Source of the DNA: Streptococcus oralis
Lineage (GTDB): Bacteria; Bacillota; Bacilli; Lactobacillales; Streptococcaceae
Assembly (NCBI GenBank): GCA_905370255.1
Contig: CAJPKC010000010.1
Span: 1 to 12,432 of the forward strand
DNA: 12,432 nt
Reading direction: 5' to 3'
Part shown: positions 1-8,029 of the stretch, piece after piece
Layout of the letters: each line of letters begins with the position of its first letter
Position numbering within the stretch: position 1 is the first letter of the stretch
Translations under genes and position numbers: made by a program
Notes under the pieces: generated by a model
Database searches by the model: none
What the model saw: the letters and a program-made list of their open reading frames with translations, nothing else
Told to the model about the DNA's origin: nothing

Positions 1-134
1 TGGGTTGTACAGGTGGGCAACACCGAAGCGTTGCCTTCGCTAAACGATTAGCCAATGATTTGGCGAAAAATTGGCCTGTAAACGAAAGCCATCGTGATAA
101 AGACCGAAGAAAGGAAACGGTAAACCGTTCATGA
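1..134 (+). CDS. rapZ: RapZ family nucleotide-binding protein, C-terminal end (partial)
   Basis: Only the last 43 codons are present, reading in frame from base 3 to a TGA at 132-134. The visible peptide starts [17 protein letters not shown], which matches the conserved GCTGG-x-HRSV block near the C-terminus of RapZ/YvcJ proteins, and it ends in a basic tail ([15 protein letters not shown]). RapZ proteins are P-loop proteins with a C-terminal domain; in E. coli RapZ controls glmS through small RNAs, while in Gram-positives the role is less clear. The stop overlaps the start of yvcK in an ATGA, and the rapZ-yvcK-whiA order is a well-known Firmicute arrangement, which supports the call. The N-terminal P-loop half lies outside the window. 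Confidence 0.9.
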   Translation, partial: GCTGGQHRSVAFAKRLANDLAKNWPVNESHRDKDRRKETVNRS

Positions 135-1108
135 GAAAACCAAAAATTACGGTGATTGGTGGTGGAACCGGGATTCCTGTTATTTTAAAGAGTTTACGGG
201 AAAAGGATGTCGAAATTGCAGCCATTGTAACTGTTGCTGATGATGGAGGTTCTTCAGGAGAGCTTCGTAAAAACATTCAACAGTTGACTCCTCCTGGTGA
301 TCTTCGCAATGTTCTTGTGGCTATGTCAGATATGCCAAAATTCTATGAAAAGGTCTTTCAATACCGTTTTTCTGAGGATGCTGGTTCCTTTGCAGGTCAT
401 CCGCTAGGAAACATTATCATTGCAGGTTTATCTGAAATGCAGGGTTCGACTTATAATGCCATGCAATTGCTGAGTAAATTTTTCCATACCACAGGTAAGA
501 TTTTTCCATCAAGTGACCACCCTTTGACACTCCATGCCGTCTTTAAAGATGGAACTGAAGTTGCTGGTGAAAGTCACATTGCAGACCATCCAGGTATGAT
601 TGACCATGTCTATGTGACAAACACTCTAGATGATGAAAAACCGCAGGCTAGCCGTCGAGTGGTGAATACTATTCTTGAGAGTGATATGATTGTCTTGGGA
701 CCAGGTTCACTCTTTACTTCGATTTTGCCTAATATCGTCATCGAAGAAATCGGTCAGGCACTTCTGGAAACTAAGGCAGAGGTTGCCTATGTCTGCAATA
801 TTATGACTCAACGTGGAGAAACGGAGCATTTCTCAGATAGCGATCACGTAGCAGTCTTACATCGTCATTTGGGCCGTCCATTTATCGATACTGTCCTTGT
901 TAATATCGAAAAGGTTCCTAGGGACTATATGGATACCAACCGTTTTGATGAGTATTTGGTGCAGGTTGAGCATGATTTTGAAGGTTTGCGTAAGCAAGTC
1001 CCACGTGTCATTTCATCCAACTTTCTACGCTTGGAAAATGGGGGAGCCTTTCACGATGGTGATTTAATCGTAGATGAGCTCATGCGTATCATACAGGTGA
1101 GAAAATGA
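131..1108 (+). CDS. yvcK: YvcK family gluconeogenesis/cell-shape factor
   Basis: A 325-residue protein of the YvcK/CofD-like family. Family members bind UDP-sugars and are needed for growth on gluconeogenic carbon sources and for normal cell-wall synthesis and shape; they are thought to act in the cytoplasm. The sequence shows the N-terminal glycine-rich nucleotide-binding loop (GGGTG, residues 10-14), the [10 protein letters not shown] block (about 37-46) and the GHPLGN block, all typical of the family. Length is normal. The ATG at 131 overlaps the rapZ stop (ATGA) and its own TGA overlaps the whiA ATG in the same way, so the three genes are very probably co-transcribed and translationally coupled. 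The nearest Shine-Dalgarno (AAGGA, 111-115) is unusually far, 15 nt, from the start, with a small hairpin between them. Confidence 0.93.
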   Translation: MRKPKITVIGGGTGIPVILKSLREKDVEIAAIVTVADDGGSSGELRKNIQQLTPPGDLRNVLVAMSDMPKFYEKVFQYRFSEDAGSFAGHPLGNIIIAGLSEMQGSTYNAMQLLSKFFHTTGKIFPSSDHPLTLHAVFKDGTEVAGESHIADHPGMIDHVYVTNTLDDEKPQASRRVVNTILESDMIVLGPGSLFTSILPNIVIEEIGQALLETKAEVAYVCNIMTQRGETEHFSDSDHVAVLHRHLGRPFIDTVLVNIEKVPRDYMDTNRFDEYLVQVEHDFEGLRKQVPRVISSNFLRLENGGAFHDGDLIVDELMRIIQVRK

Positions 1109-2016
1109 GTTTCACAGTAGCAGTAAAAGAAGAAATTTTAAGTCAGCATCACCTGAGTCGTCATGAATTGTCAGCTATTATCAAGATGTCTGGTAGTATT
1201 GGTTTATCGAGCTCTGGTTTGACCTTGTCCGTCATTACAGAAAATGCTAAGTTGGCTCGTCATCTCTATGAATCTTTCTTGCACTTTTATGGCATCAAGT
1301 CTGAGATTCGTCACCACCAGAGAAGTAATCTACGGAAAAATCGTGTCTATACTGTTTTTACGGATGAGCGAGTCCAGGAATTACTGGCAGATTTGCGTTT
1401 GGCGGACTCTTTCTTTGGCTTGGAGACTGGGATTGATCCAGATATTTTAGGAGATGAGGAAGCAGGTCGTGCCTATCTCTGTGGTGCATTTTTAGCAAAT
1501 GGGAGTATTCGGGATCCTGAGTCAGGCAAGTATCAGTTAGAAATAAGTTCTGTTTATCTGGACCACGCTCAAGGGATTGCTTCGCTCTTGCAGCAGTTCT
1601 TGTTAGATGCCAAGGTTATCGAACGAAAAAAGGGAGCGGTAACCTATCTCCAACGAGCTGAAGATATTATGGATTTCCTGATTTTAGTGGGAGCCATGGA
1701 GGCGAGAGATACTTTTGAAGGTGTCAAGATTCTCCGAGAAACTCGGAATGATCTCAATCGTGCTAATAATGCAGAGACGGCTAATATTGCTCGTACGGTT
1801 TCAGCGAGTATGAAAACCATTAACAATATCAGTAAAATCAAAGATAGAATTGGCTTGGATAATCTGCCAGTAGATTTGCAGGAAGTAGCGCATTTACGTA
1901 TCCAACATCCGGACTACTCTATCCAGCAATTGGCAGACAGTTTGACAAATCCACTCACAAAAAGTGGTGTTAATCATAGATTGCGAAAGATAAATAAAAT
2001 TGCAGACGAATTATGA
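1105..2016 (+). CDS. whiA: WhiA family DNA-binding protein
   Basis: A 303-residue WhiA homologue. WhiA proteins join a LAGLIDADG homing-endonuclease-like N-terminal fold, without nuclease activity, to a C-terminal helix-turn-helix. In Streptomyces WhiA is a sporulation regulator; in Firmicutes it is linked to cell division and chromosome organisation. Visible landmarks are the LAGLIDADG-like stretch [14 protein letters not shown] (about 122-135), the [11 protein letters not shown] motif (about 218-228) and the C-terminal helix-turn-helix region (about 270-303, with the basic end [14 protein letters not shown]). Length is normal for the family. It is the last gene of the rapZ-yvcK-whiA run, overlapping yvcK by 4 nt. 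No strong terminator follows immediately; a weak 8-bp inverted repeat (AGCACATA at 2021-2028, TATGTGCT at 2053-2060) lies just downstream. Confidence 0.94.
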   Translation: MSFTVAVKEEILSQHHLSRHELSAIIKMSGSIGLSSSGLTLSVITENAKLARHLYESFLHFYGIKSEIRHHQRSNLRKNRVYTVFTDERVQELLADLRLADSFFGLETGIDPDILGDEEAGRAYLCGAFLANGSIRDPESGKYQLEISSVYLDHAQGIASLLQQFLLDAKVIERKKGAVTYLQRAEDIMDFLILVGAMEARDTFEGVKILRETRNDLNRANNAETANIARTVSASMKTINNISKIKDRIGLDNLPVDLQEVAHLRIQHPDYSIQQLADSLTNPLTKSGVNHRLRKINKIADEL

Positions 2017-2124
2017 AGAGAGCACATAAGATAAGCGGATTTTAAACTTCTATATGTGCTTACGGGTATGAATTTGATAAAGAAGGGTGTACTCATGCTT
2101 TGAATTCTGGGGATATGAAAATAG

Positions 2125-2153
2125 TTGTAAAAACTCTTAATTCTTGGTACAAT
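2125..2153 (+). promoter_or_regulatory. Candidate sigma-A promoter in the whiA/reductase intergenic region
   Basis: TTGTAA (2125-2130) and TACAAT (2148-2153) are separated by exactly 17 bases, a good match to the vegetative -35/-10 consensus. The predicted start is near 2160. No protein gene follows on this strand before the terminator at 2316-2343, so the promoter most simply drives a short non-coding transcript. In an AT-rich intergenic region one such match can arise by chance. Confidence 0.5.
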
Positions 2154-2159
2154 AGAACT

Positions 2160-2343
2160 AAATAAGTAGGGTAGTAGTTTACGAGTGAAAACATGGTATA
2201 GCACCTTTGAAAGAAGATGGATTTAGTGAGGGTACACTGAGTTTAGTAGTATCTAGCTATTGAAGCTTGTGCTATTATCAAGACGACGGTTGAAATCCGT
2301 CCACCTATAATAATTAGCCTCAACTTAATGTTGGGGCTTTTGT
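2160..2343 (+). ncRNA. Candidate small RNA of about 184 nt (unrecognised)
   Basis: Inferred from a promoter (2125-2153) and an intrinsic terminator (2316-2343) framing a stretch with no convincing ORF. The transcript could fold. ATAGCAC (2198-2204) is complementary to GTGCTAT (2269-2275) and would enclose a region containing a small AGTG/CACT hairpin (2225-2238). GACGG (2285-2289) pairs with CCGTC (2297-2301). The terminator stem follows. I do not recognise it as tmRNA, 6S RNA, RNase P, SRP RNA, a T-box or a known riboswitch, and no same-strand gene is close enough downstream to be regulated in cis. It may match a small RNA already catalogued in pneumococci, which I cannot check. The alternative is non-functional intergenic DNA after whiA. 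Confidence 0.4.
2316..2343 (+). terminator. Rho-independent terminator
   Basis: AGCCTCAAC (2316-2324) pairs with GTTGGGGCT (2330-2338) to form a 9-bp stem with one G-T pair and a 5-nt loop (TTAAT), followed by TTTTGTCTT. The U-tract is on the + strand only, so it ends transcripts from the whiA operon and/or the candidate small RNA. Confidence 0.8.
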
Positions 2344-2431
2344 CTTAATTCAGTCTTCTTTTCTACAATCAAAGTAGTCTTTATAATATTTCTAGAGGAT
2401 TTATACGTTGCGAATAATATAATTCCATTAT

Positions 2432-2464
2432 AAAACCACGAATCGTATGATTCGTGGTTTTTTT
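2432..2464. terminator. Strong hairpin terminator between convergent units
   Basis: A perfect 13-bp stem: AAAACCACGAATC (2432-2444) and GATTCGTGGTTTT (2449-2461) with a 4-nt loop, followed by a T run through 2464 on the + strand. On the - strand the arm ends in TTTT and starts 2 nt after the natural stop of the reductase reading frame (2466-2468). It therefore probably serves as the reductase terminator as well as a backstop for + strand transcription. Confidence 0.85.
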
Positions 2465-2465
2465 C

Positions 2466-3434
2466 TTATAAACTTGTAGAGTGTTTTGGTTGTACTTTTT
2501 GTTGAGGGTCGATGTAGTTAATGGCGTTGTTGACAGCAGTTGGTGCTTCACCAAGACCTGTTGCAATCAAGTCAATCTTACCATCGTAGTAGCAGCAGTC
2601 ACCGATAGCGTACATTCCAGCTTGGCTTGACTACTGCTTGCTATTGAAGATAATCTTATGGCGATTCAATTCTAATACCAAGTTTTTAAGATTACCAACT
2701 GATGATTTGAAGCCATAGTTGACAAAGAGGTGGTCCAACTCAATGGTTTCAGTCTCATCGGATTTGACTTTTGTGATTTCAAGCTTGTCAAGAGTTTTTC
2801 CATCTCCAAGAAGTTGACTTGGCACAAATGGTGTTTTGATGCTAACAGATGATTCTTGAAGGGCTTGGACACTATGTTCAAGCGCACGGAAGTTATCTCG
2901 ACGGTGAACAAGTGTAGTTGGAGCAATCTTTTCAAAAGCTAAGGCCCAGTCCACAGCAGAGTCTCCTCCACCGAGGATGGTTACTCTCTGTCCAGCATAT
3001 TGCTGAATGTTAGAAACGTGGTAATGGATGTTTTCATAACCTTCAACACCTTCTAGTTCAAGTGGACGCGGTTTAAAGGCACCTCCACCCATAGCGATGA
3101 TGACAGCTTTGCTGGTATGAGTCCCTTTAGTGGTTGTAATCTTAAAAATATCATTCTCTTTTTCAATTTCAAGAACAGTTTCATTGAGATGTGCTGGTGT
3201 ATCAAAACCTTTTAGTTGTTCTAAGAGGCGATTAGTTAGTTCTTCACCAGTGAGATTTGGAAAACCTGGAACATCAAGAATTTGTTTTTCAGGATAAAGA
3301 ATGGCAGGTTGGCCACCTAATTGAGGAAGAGAGTCAATGATTTGTACTTTAGCTTGACGTAAATTTGCATAAAAGGCTGCGAAAAGACCAACTGGGCCAC
3401 CCCCTATGATGGTAATATCATATAATTCAGACAT
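2466..3434 (-). pseudogene. Ferredoxin/flavodoxin-NADP+ reductase (TrxB-like), interrupted by an amber codon
   Basis: The frame encodes 322 residues from ATG at 3434 to TAA at 2466-2468, but codon 268 is TAG (2631-2633), giving a 267-residue product. After the TAG the same frame continues for 54 codons ([20 protein letters not shown] and onward to a QPKHSTSL end). This segment contains the conserved GD motif that completes the FAD site, so a truncated protein is likely to be defective. Before the stop, all expected features are present: the FAD-binding GGGPVG loop (about 11-16) and the NADPH-binding GGGDSA loop (about 155-160). The CxxC redox pair of thioredoxin reductase is absent, which places it with the YumC-type reductases that pass electrons to ferredoxin or flavodoxin. 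A good ribosome site (AAGGAG) lies 5 nt before ATG. The gene is single, divergent from cdaA, and ends at the 2432-2464 terminator. The TAG could be a real nonsense mutation or a base-calling error. Confidence 0.88.
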
Positions 3435-3525
3435 GGTTTCTCCTTATTTCATTTTTATCATTTTATTCTATCATATTTTCTGCCAATTTAAAATGAGGTA
3501 GGGGGGAGAAAATTTCCATTAAAAA

Positions 3526-3534
3526 TGGTATAAT
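3526..3534 (+). promoter_or_regulatory. Extended -10 promoter of the cdaA-cdaR-glmM operon
   Basis: TGG directly before TATAAT (3529-3534) gives a consensus extended -10 (TGnTATAAT). No good -35 is found 16-18 nt upstream (the position holds GAGAAA), which fits extended -10 use. The ATG of cdaA is 32 nt downstream of the -10. The palindrome CCATT-AAA-AATGG (3516-3528) ends exactly at the extended -10. Confidence 0.75.
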
Positions 3535-3566
3535 GAAGAGAAGCTTTTTTGGAGAGGGGACACAGG

Positions 3567-4424
3567 ATGAATTTTCAGCAATTATCTAATCTTCAATACT
3601 GGTCTAGTTTGTTTTCCAGTCCTTGGAGTATTGCGATAAATGTGATTGATATTCTAATCGTCGCTTATATCTTATATCAATTTACAAAATCAATTGCAGG
3701 AACCAAGATTATGATTCTGGTTCGAGGCGTTTTAGTTTTTATCTTAGCTCAGATTGCGGCTAATTTTTTGGGCTTGACGACTATTTCCTGGTTGATTAAC
3801 CAATTGATTACCTATGGAGTTATCGCAGCGGTTGTTATCTTTTCTCCAGAAATTCGGACAGGTTTGGAACGATTAGGTCGAGCTACGGACTTCTTTTCAA
3901 ATACTCCTATAAGTTCAGAAGAGCAGATGGTACAGGCTTTTGTAAAATCGGTTGAGTATATGAGCCCGCGAAAGATTGGAGCTTTGGTAGCTGTTCAACG
4001 TGTGAGAACCTTGCAGGAGTACATCGTTACAGGAATTCCTTTGGATGCTAAGATTTCTGCTGAGTTATTAATTAACATTTTTATCCCTAATACGCCTCTC
4101 CATGACGGTGCAGTCATTATCAGTGGAGATCGGATTGCAGTAACTTCTGCCTATTTACCACTGACTGAAAACACAGGTATTTCCAAAGAGTTCGGAACTC
4201 GTCACCGTGCAGCCATTGGTTTATCAGAAGTTTCAGATGCCCTTACTTTTGTTGTATCAGAAGAAACTGGAGGTATATCCATCACCTACAATGGTGTCTT
4301 CAAACATGATCTAAGTTTGGAAGAATTCGAGGAAGAACTACGTCGTATTCTGATACCTAAGGATGAACAAGAACTAAGCTTAAAAGAACGTCTATTAGGA
4401 GGCTGGAATAATGAAAAGAAATAG
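3567..4424 (+). CDS. cdaA: Diadenylate cyclase CdaA (DacA)
   Basis: Membrane-bound enzyme that makes cyclic di-AMP from two ATP, the second messenger for osmotic/potassium balance and cell-wall integrity. With ATG at 3567 it has 285 residues: three N-terminal membrane helices (roughly 23-40, 46-66 and 78-93) followed by a cytoplasmic DAC domain. The catalytic signatures are intact: DGA at 180-182 (LHDGAVII) and RHR at 212-214 (GTRHRAAIG). The ATG at 3567 is preferred because a strong ribosome site (GGAGAGGGG, 3551-3559) stands 7 nt before it; an upstream in-frame TTG at 3549 overlaps that site and is unlikely to be used. The last 14 nt overlap cdaR. The cdaA-cdaR-glmM order is the standard Firmicute module, in which CdaR and GlmM both bind and modulate CdaA. 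Confidence 0.96.
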   Translation: MNFQQLSNLQYWSSLFSSPWSIAINVIDILIVAYILYQFTKSIAGTKIMILVRGVLVFILAQIAANFLGLTTISWLINQLITYGVIAAVVIFSPEIRTGLERLGRATDFFSNTPISSEEQMVQAFVKSVEYMSPRKIGALVAVQRVRTLQEYIVTGIPLDAKISAELLINIFIPNTPLHDGAVIISGDRIAVTSAYLPLTENTGISKEFGTRHRAAIGLSEVSDALTFVVSEETGGISITYNGVFKHDLSLEEFEEELRRILIPKDEQELSLKERLLGGWNNEKK

Positions 4425-5190
4425 TCTTTATATCATCTCCTCACTCCTCTTTGCATGTGTCCTGTTTATCTATGCAACATCAATCAATTATCAAAACAAT
4501 ACCAACGCAAGACAAACTAAAACTGAAACCTATACCAATACAGTAGTCAATGTACCGATTGATATTCAGTATGATAGTGAGCAGTATTTTATCAGTGGTT
4601 TCAGTTCAGAAGTAACGGTATTTTTGACGGGTTCGAATCGAGTCACCTTGGCTAGTGAGATGCAGGAAAGCACTCGTAAATTTAAAGTGACTGCTGATTT
4701 GACCCAGGCTACAGAAGGAACGATTGAAGTTCCCTTGACCATTGAAAATCTTCCAAGTGGTTTGACAGCTGTAGCAACACCTCAAAAGATCACAGTCAAG
4801 GTTGGTAAGAAAGTTACTCGAGATAATGTACCTGTTGTACCTCAAATTGATTCTAGTCAAATTGATGAGAAGATTATAATCGAACGTGTGACTGTTTCTG
4901 ATGAAAAAGTTTCAGTAACTAGTGATGCGGATACACTATCTAAGATTGATCGGATTGTTGCAGTTTTACCAACGAGTGAACAGATTACAGGGAACTATTC
5001 TGGATCAGTTCCTTTGCAAGCTGTTGATAAAAATGGAGCTGTCTTACCAACAGTGATTACACCTTTTGAAACTACTATGAAAGTAACGACCAAAGCTGTC
5101 AGAACAACAAGTAGTACAACCTCAACAAGTAATGGTTCGTCTACCGAAAACTCTTCAACGACAGCAGCAGAGACGAAGTCAGAATCTTAA
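4411..5190 (+). CDS. cdaR: CdaR (YbbR-domain) regulator of CdaA
   Basis: A 259-residue extracytoplasmic protein with one N-terminal membrane anchor (about 5-24) and a surface-exposed remainder. CdaR partners bind CdaA and modulate c-di-AMP synthesis. I see two YbbR-like repeats (about 46-131 and 140-226), fewer than the four in the larger B. subtilis protein, then a low-complexity Ser/Thr tail (about 230-259). A cysteine at position 16 does not sit in a convincing lipobox, because the preceding hydrophobic segment is short and position -2 is Phe, so a plain membrane anchor is more likely than a lipoprotein. The start is fixed by AGGAGG (4397-4402), 8 nt before ATG. It overlaps cdaA by 14 nt and precedes glmM by 32 nt. 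Confidence 0.92.
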   Translation: MKRNSLYIISSLLFACVLFIYATSINYQNNTNARQTKTETYTNTVVNVPIDIQYDSEQYFISGFSSEVTVFLTGSNRVTLASEMQESTRKFKVTADLTQATEGTIEVPLTIENLPSGLTAVATPQKITVKVGKKVTRDNVPVVPQIDSSQIDEKIIIERVTVSDEKVSVTSDADTLSKIDRIVAVLPTSEQITGNYSGSVPLQAVDKNGAVLPTVITPFETTMKVTTKAVRTTSSTTSTSNGSSTENSSTTAAETKSES

Positions 5191-5222
5191 AATAAACATT
5201 ATACTAGAAAAGGAATCTTAAA

Positions 5223-6572
5223 ATGGGTAAATATTTTGGAACGGACGGAGTCCGTGGAGAAGCAAACGTAGAATTAACGCCAGAATTGGCCTTTAAATTG
5301 GGTCGCTTTGGAGGATATGTCCTCAGTCAACATGCGACAGAAGCGCCTAAGGTTTTTGTTGGACGCGATACACGTATCTCAGGTCAAATGCTAGAAGCAG
5401 CCTTGATTGCTGGTCTTCTTTCTGTGGGAATTCACGTTTATAAACTTGGTGTACTTGCTACGCCTGCAGTAGCATATTTGGTGAAAACTGAAGGAGCGAG
5501 CGCAGGTGTCATGATTTCAGCTAGCCACAACCCAGCCCTTGATAACGGGATTAAATTCTTTGGTGGAGATGGCTTTAAGCTAGACGATGACAAAGAAGCA
5601 GAAATCGAAGCCTTGCTTGACGCCAGTGAAGATACTCTCCCACGTCCAAGTGCTGAAGGATTAGGTACTGTTGTTGATTACCCAGAAGGATTACGCAAGT
5701 ATGAAGCCTACCTGGTTTCAACTGGAACAGCTCTTGAAGGGATGAAGGTAGCCTTGGATACTGCAAATGGAGCAGCTTCTACAAGTGCTCGTCAAATTTT
5801 TGCAGATTTGGGTGCTCAAATCACTGTCATTGGAGAAAATCCAGATGGTTTGAACATTAACTTGAATGTTGGTTCGACTCATCCAGAAGCCTTGCAAGAA
5901 CTTGTCAAAGAAAGTCAATCAGCCATTGGTTTAGCCTTTGATGGGGACAGCGATCGTTTGATTGCAGTAGATGAAAACGGTGAGATTGTCGACGGTGATA
6001 AGATTATGTATATCATCGGTAAATACCTTTCTGAAAAAGGTCAATTGGCACAAAATACAATTGTAACAACAGTTATGTCCAACCTTGGTTTCCATAAAGC
6101 CTTGGATCGTGAAGGCATTAATAAAGCTGTCACTGCTGTTGGAGACCGCTATGTAGTTGAAGAAATGAGAAAATCAGGCTACAATCTCGGTGGAGAACAG
6201 TCAGGTCACGTTATCTTGATGGACTACAATACAACTGGTGATGGTCAGTTGTCAGCAGTTCAATTGACTAAGATCATGCAAGAAACAGGTAAGAGCTTAT
6301 CTCAATTGGCTTCAGAAGTAACAATTTACCCACAAAAATTGGTTAATATCCGTGTGGAAAACACCATGAAAGACAAAGCCATGGAAGTACCAGCTATCAA
6401 GGCTATTATCGATAAGATGGAAGAAGAGATGGCAGGTAACGGACGTATTCTCGTTCGCCCAAGTGGAACTGAGCCACTCTTGCGTGTCATGGCTGAAGCA
6501 CCAACAACTGAAGAAGTGGATTACTATGTGGATACCATTGCTGAAGTTGTGAAAGCAGAAATCGGAATTTAG
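5223..6572 (+). CDS. glmM: Phosphoglucosamine mutase
   Basis: Cytoplasmic enzyme interconverting glucosamine-6-phosphate and glucosamine-1-phosphate, the step that commits amino sugar to UDP-GlcNAc for peptidoglycan and teichoic acid. It has 449 residues, a normal length. The N-terminus is [10 protein letters not shown]. The phosphorylated active-site serine is S101 in ISASHNP (98-104), the metal-binding loop is DGDSDR (240-245), and the C-terminal phosphate-binding loop is RPSGTEP in the final domain. All catalytic motifs are intact. AAAGGA about 8 nt before ATG is a suitable ribosome site. It is the third gene of the cdaA operon; in other Firmicutes GlmM also binds CdaA and inhibits it. No terminator follows, so some read-through into the next gene is possible. 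Confidence 0.97.
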   Translation: MGKYFGTDGVRGEANVELTPELAFKLGRFGGYVLSQHATEAPKVFVGRDTRISGQMLEAALIAGLLSVGIHVYKLGVLATPAVAYLVKTEGASAGVMISASHNPALDNGIKFFGGDGFKLDDDKEAEIEALLDASEDTLPRPSAEGLGTVVDYPEGLRKYEAYLVSTGTALEGMKVALDTANGAASTSARQIFADLGAQITVIGENPDGLNINLNVGSTHPEALQELVKESQSAIGLAFDGDSDRLIAVDENGEIVDGDKIMYIIGKYLSEKGQLAQNTIVTTVMSNLGFHKALDREGINKAVTAVGDRYVVEEMRKSGYNLGGEQSGHVILMDYNTTGDGQLSAVQLTKIMQETGKSLSQLASEVTIYPQKLVNIRVENTMKDKAMEVPAIKAIIDKMEEEMAGNGRILVRPSGTEPLLRVMAEAPTTEEVDYYVDTIAEVVKAEIGI

Positions 6573-6577
6573 GAAAG

Positions 6578-6607
6578 TTAGCAGAAAATAAGAAAATATG
6601 TTACAAT
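6578..6607 (+). promoter_or_regulatory. Promoter of the DUF1149-DegV unit with overlapping inverted repeat
   Basis: TACAAT (6602-6607) preceded by TGT is an extended -10; TTAGCA (6578-6583) is a possible -35 at 18 nt. The inverted repeat TTACAAT (6601-6607) / ATTGTAA (6618-6624), with a 10-nt spacer, covers the -10 and the likely transcription start. That position would suit an operator, although I cannot name a regulator. Confidence 0.6.
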
Positions 6608-6638
6608 GTCAAAGTAAATTGTAACCATGGAGAATATG

Positions 6639-7013
6639 ATGAATTTAAAACGTGAACAAGAATTTGTTAGTCAGTATCACTTTGATGCGCGTAATTTTGA
6701 ATGGGAAAATGAGAACGGAATTCCTGAAACAAAGGTTGATGTGAACTTCCAACTACTTCAACATGACCAAGAAAATCAAGTGACTTCTCTCGTAGTTGTT
6801 TTGAGCTTTATGATTGTCTTTGATAAATTTGTTATCAGTGGAACTATTTCTCAAGTAAACCACGTAGAAGGTCGCATCGTAGATCAACCAAGTGACTTTA
6901 GTCAAGAAGAAGTTGAGACGCTTGCTCGTCCTTCTTTGGATATGCTAAACCGTTTGACTTATGAAGTGACGGAAATTGCACTAGATTTACCAGGAATTAA
7001 TTTGGAGTTTTAA
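6639..7013 (+). CDS. DUF1149 family protein of unknown function
   Basis: A small acidic soluble protein found in streptococci and relatives. I recognise it as the DUF1149 type from its size, its N-terminus ([20 protein letters not shown]) and its place before a DegV gene; no biochemical role can be read from the sequence. There is no signal peptide or membrane helix. Two upstream ATGs in the same frame (6627 and 6636) are possible starts. I prefer 6639 (124 residues) because the only ribosome-site-like sequence, GGAG at 6629-6632, lies 6 nt before it and itself overlaps the first ATG. The stop is 4 nt before the DegV start, so the two are probably co-translated. It has its own promoter downstream of glmM. 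Confidence 0.82.
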   Translation: MNLKREQEFVSQYHFDARNFEWENENGIPETKVDVNFQLLQHDQENQVTSLVVVLSFMIVFDKFVISGTISQVNHVEGRIVDQPSDFSQEEVETLARPSLDMLNRLTYEVTEIALDLPGINLEF

Positions 7014-7017
7014 AAGA

Positions 7018-7866
7018 ATGAAATTAGCGGTCATAACAGACTCATCTGCTTTTCTACAAGCGGAAACCTTGCGGAAAGAAGATTTATTTGTGCTTGACAT
7101 TCCTGTGAATATCGACGGACAGGAGTATGTTGAAGGTGTAAATCTAACCGCTCAAGAATTTTATGAAAAAATGGCTCGTTCATCTGAACTACCTAAAACA
7201 AGTCAACCAAGTATTGCAAAGTTGGATGAAATTTTATCATCATTAAAAGAAAAAGGCTATACTCATGTTTTGGGTCTCTTCCTTTCTTCTGGAATCTCAG
7301 GATTTCACCAGAATATCCAGTATATGACGGATGAGTTCGAAGATTTAACCATTGCTTTTCCTGATACTCGCATTACAAGTGCGCCCCTAGGATTTATGGT
7401 GGAAAGTGTGTTTCAATGGTCTGATCAGGGAGATGATTTCCAGTCTATACTAGACAAGTTAACGGAACAGATTGAAAATACTTCTGCCTTTATCATGGTA
7501 GATGACCTTGATCATCTGGTTAAAGGTGGTCGTTTATCAAATGGCGCAGCTATTTTAGGGAATCTTCTTAGCATTAAACCAATTCTATATTTCAATGACC
7601 AAGGTGTTATCGAAGTTTATGAGAAGGTTCGTACAGAGAAGAAAGCAACAAAACGTTTGGTTGAAATTGTCAAAGAAGTAACAAGTAATGGAAATTATCA
7701 GATTACTGTCATTCATGGGAATGCTCCTCAAAAAGCAGCAGACTTGCGTCAGCTTTTGTTAGACGGCGGAGTAGCTACAGAGATTTCAATTGCAACCTTC
7801 GGTAGTGTCATCGGGACTCACATTGGAGAAGGAAGTATTGCTTTAGGTTATACACCAATCGTCTAG
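7018..7866 (+). CDS. DegV family fatty-acid-binding protein (FakB type)
   Basis: A 282-residue DegV-fold protein. DegV proteins bind a fatty acid in a deep pocket; those of the FakB kind present it to the kinase FakA, so that exogenous fatty acids enter phospholipid synthesis as acyl-phosphate. The family landmarks are present: the N-terminal TDSSA (7-11), TSQPS (61-65), SSGISG (90-95), the LVKGGRLS block (167-174) and the C-terminal GTHIGEG (266-272). In many homologues the last block reads GPG rather than GEG. Streptococci carry several FakB paralogues with different chain preferences; which one this is cannot be decided here, so no symbol is given. The ribosome site GGAG (7004-7007) sits inside the end of the preceding gene, 4 nt upstream by stop-to-start distance. 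Confidence 0.87.
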   Translation: MKLAVITDSSAFLQAETLRKEDLFVLDIPVNIDGQEYVEGVNLTAQEFYEKMARSSELPKTSQPSIAKLDEILSSLKEKGYTHVLGLFLSSGISGFHQNIQYMTDEFEDLTIAFPDTRITSAPLGFMVESVFQWSDQGDDFQSILDKLTEQIENTSAFIMVDDLDHLVKGGRLSNGAAILGNLLSIKPILYFNDQGVIEVYEKVRTEKKATKRLVEIVKEVTSNGNYQITVIHGNAPQKAADLRQLLLDGGVATEISIATFGSVIGTHIGEGSIALGYTPIV

Positions 7867-7910
7867 ATTGTTCTTACAGGCTTTGTATCTTAAAATTGAA
7901 CACGGACTAT

Positions 7911-7983
7911 CTGCCTCTTGAAAAAAGATGCCTGTCTTGCCTTTCATGGAAAGTCAGCGCCATTCCCTATTTTTCATGGGCAG
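7911..7983. repeat. Imperfect hairpin of repeat unit 1
   Basis: CTGCC (7911-7915) and GGCAG (7979-7983) form the base. TGAAAAA (7919-7925) pairs with TTTTTCA (7970-7976), and CTTTC-ATG-GAAAG (7941-7953) forms the tip. The middle is only partly paired. Confidence 0.65.
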
Positions 7984-8029
7984 CTAACGTCCTTTGTATC
8001 TTAGCAATTGAACACGCCTGGAACCCTGT

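Noticed and set aside
2115..2165. Short ORF (16 residues, MKIVVKTLNSWYNRTK) preceded by GGGG
   Set aside because: Too short to support, a poor ribosome site, and it overlaps the better-supported promoter at 2125-2153.
2185..2226. GTG-started 13-residue ORF with two Trp codons, resembling an attenuator leader peptide
   Set aside because: No convincing ribosome site, and no same-strand biosynthetic gene after the terminator for it to control.
2160..2343. T-box leader or known riboswitch
   Set aside because: The conserved T-box sequence (TGGNACCGCG type) is absent, and no gene on this strand follows.
2359..2387. Second promoter with TATAAT at 2382-2387
   Set aside because: The -10 is perfect, but no -35 or TG extension is present, and the only product would be a very short RNA ending at 2464.
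2672..2935. Long - strand reading frame inside the reductase gene
   Set aside because: It is an out-of-frame shadow of the reductase, with no family resemblance and no ribosome site.
3549..3566. Upstream TTG start for cdaA adding six residues
   Set aside because: It would place the start codon on the edge of the strong GGAGAGGGG ribosome site that serves the ATG at 3567.
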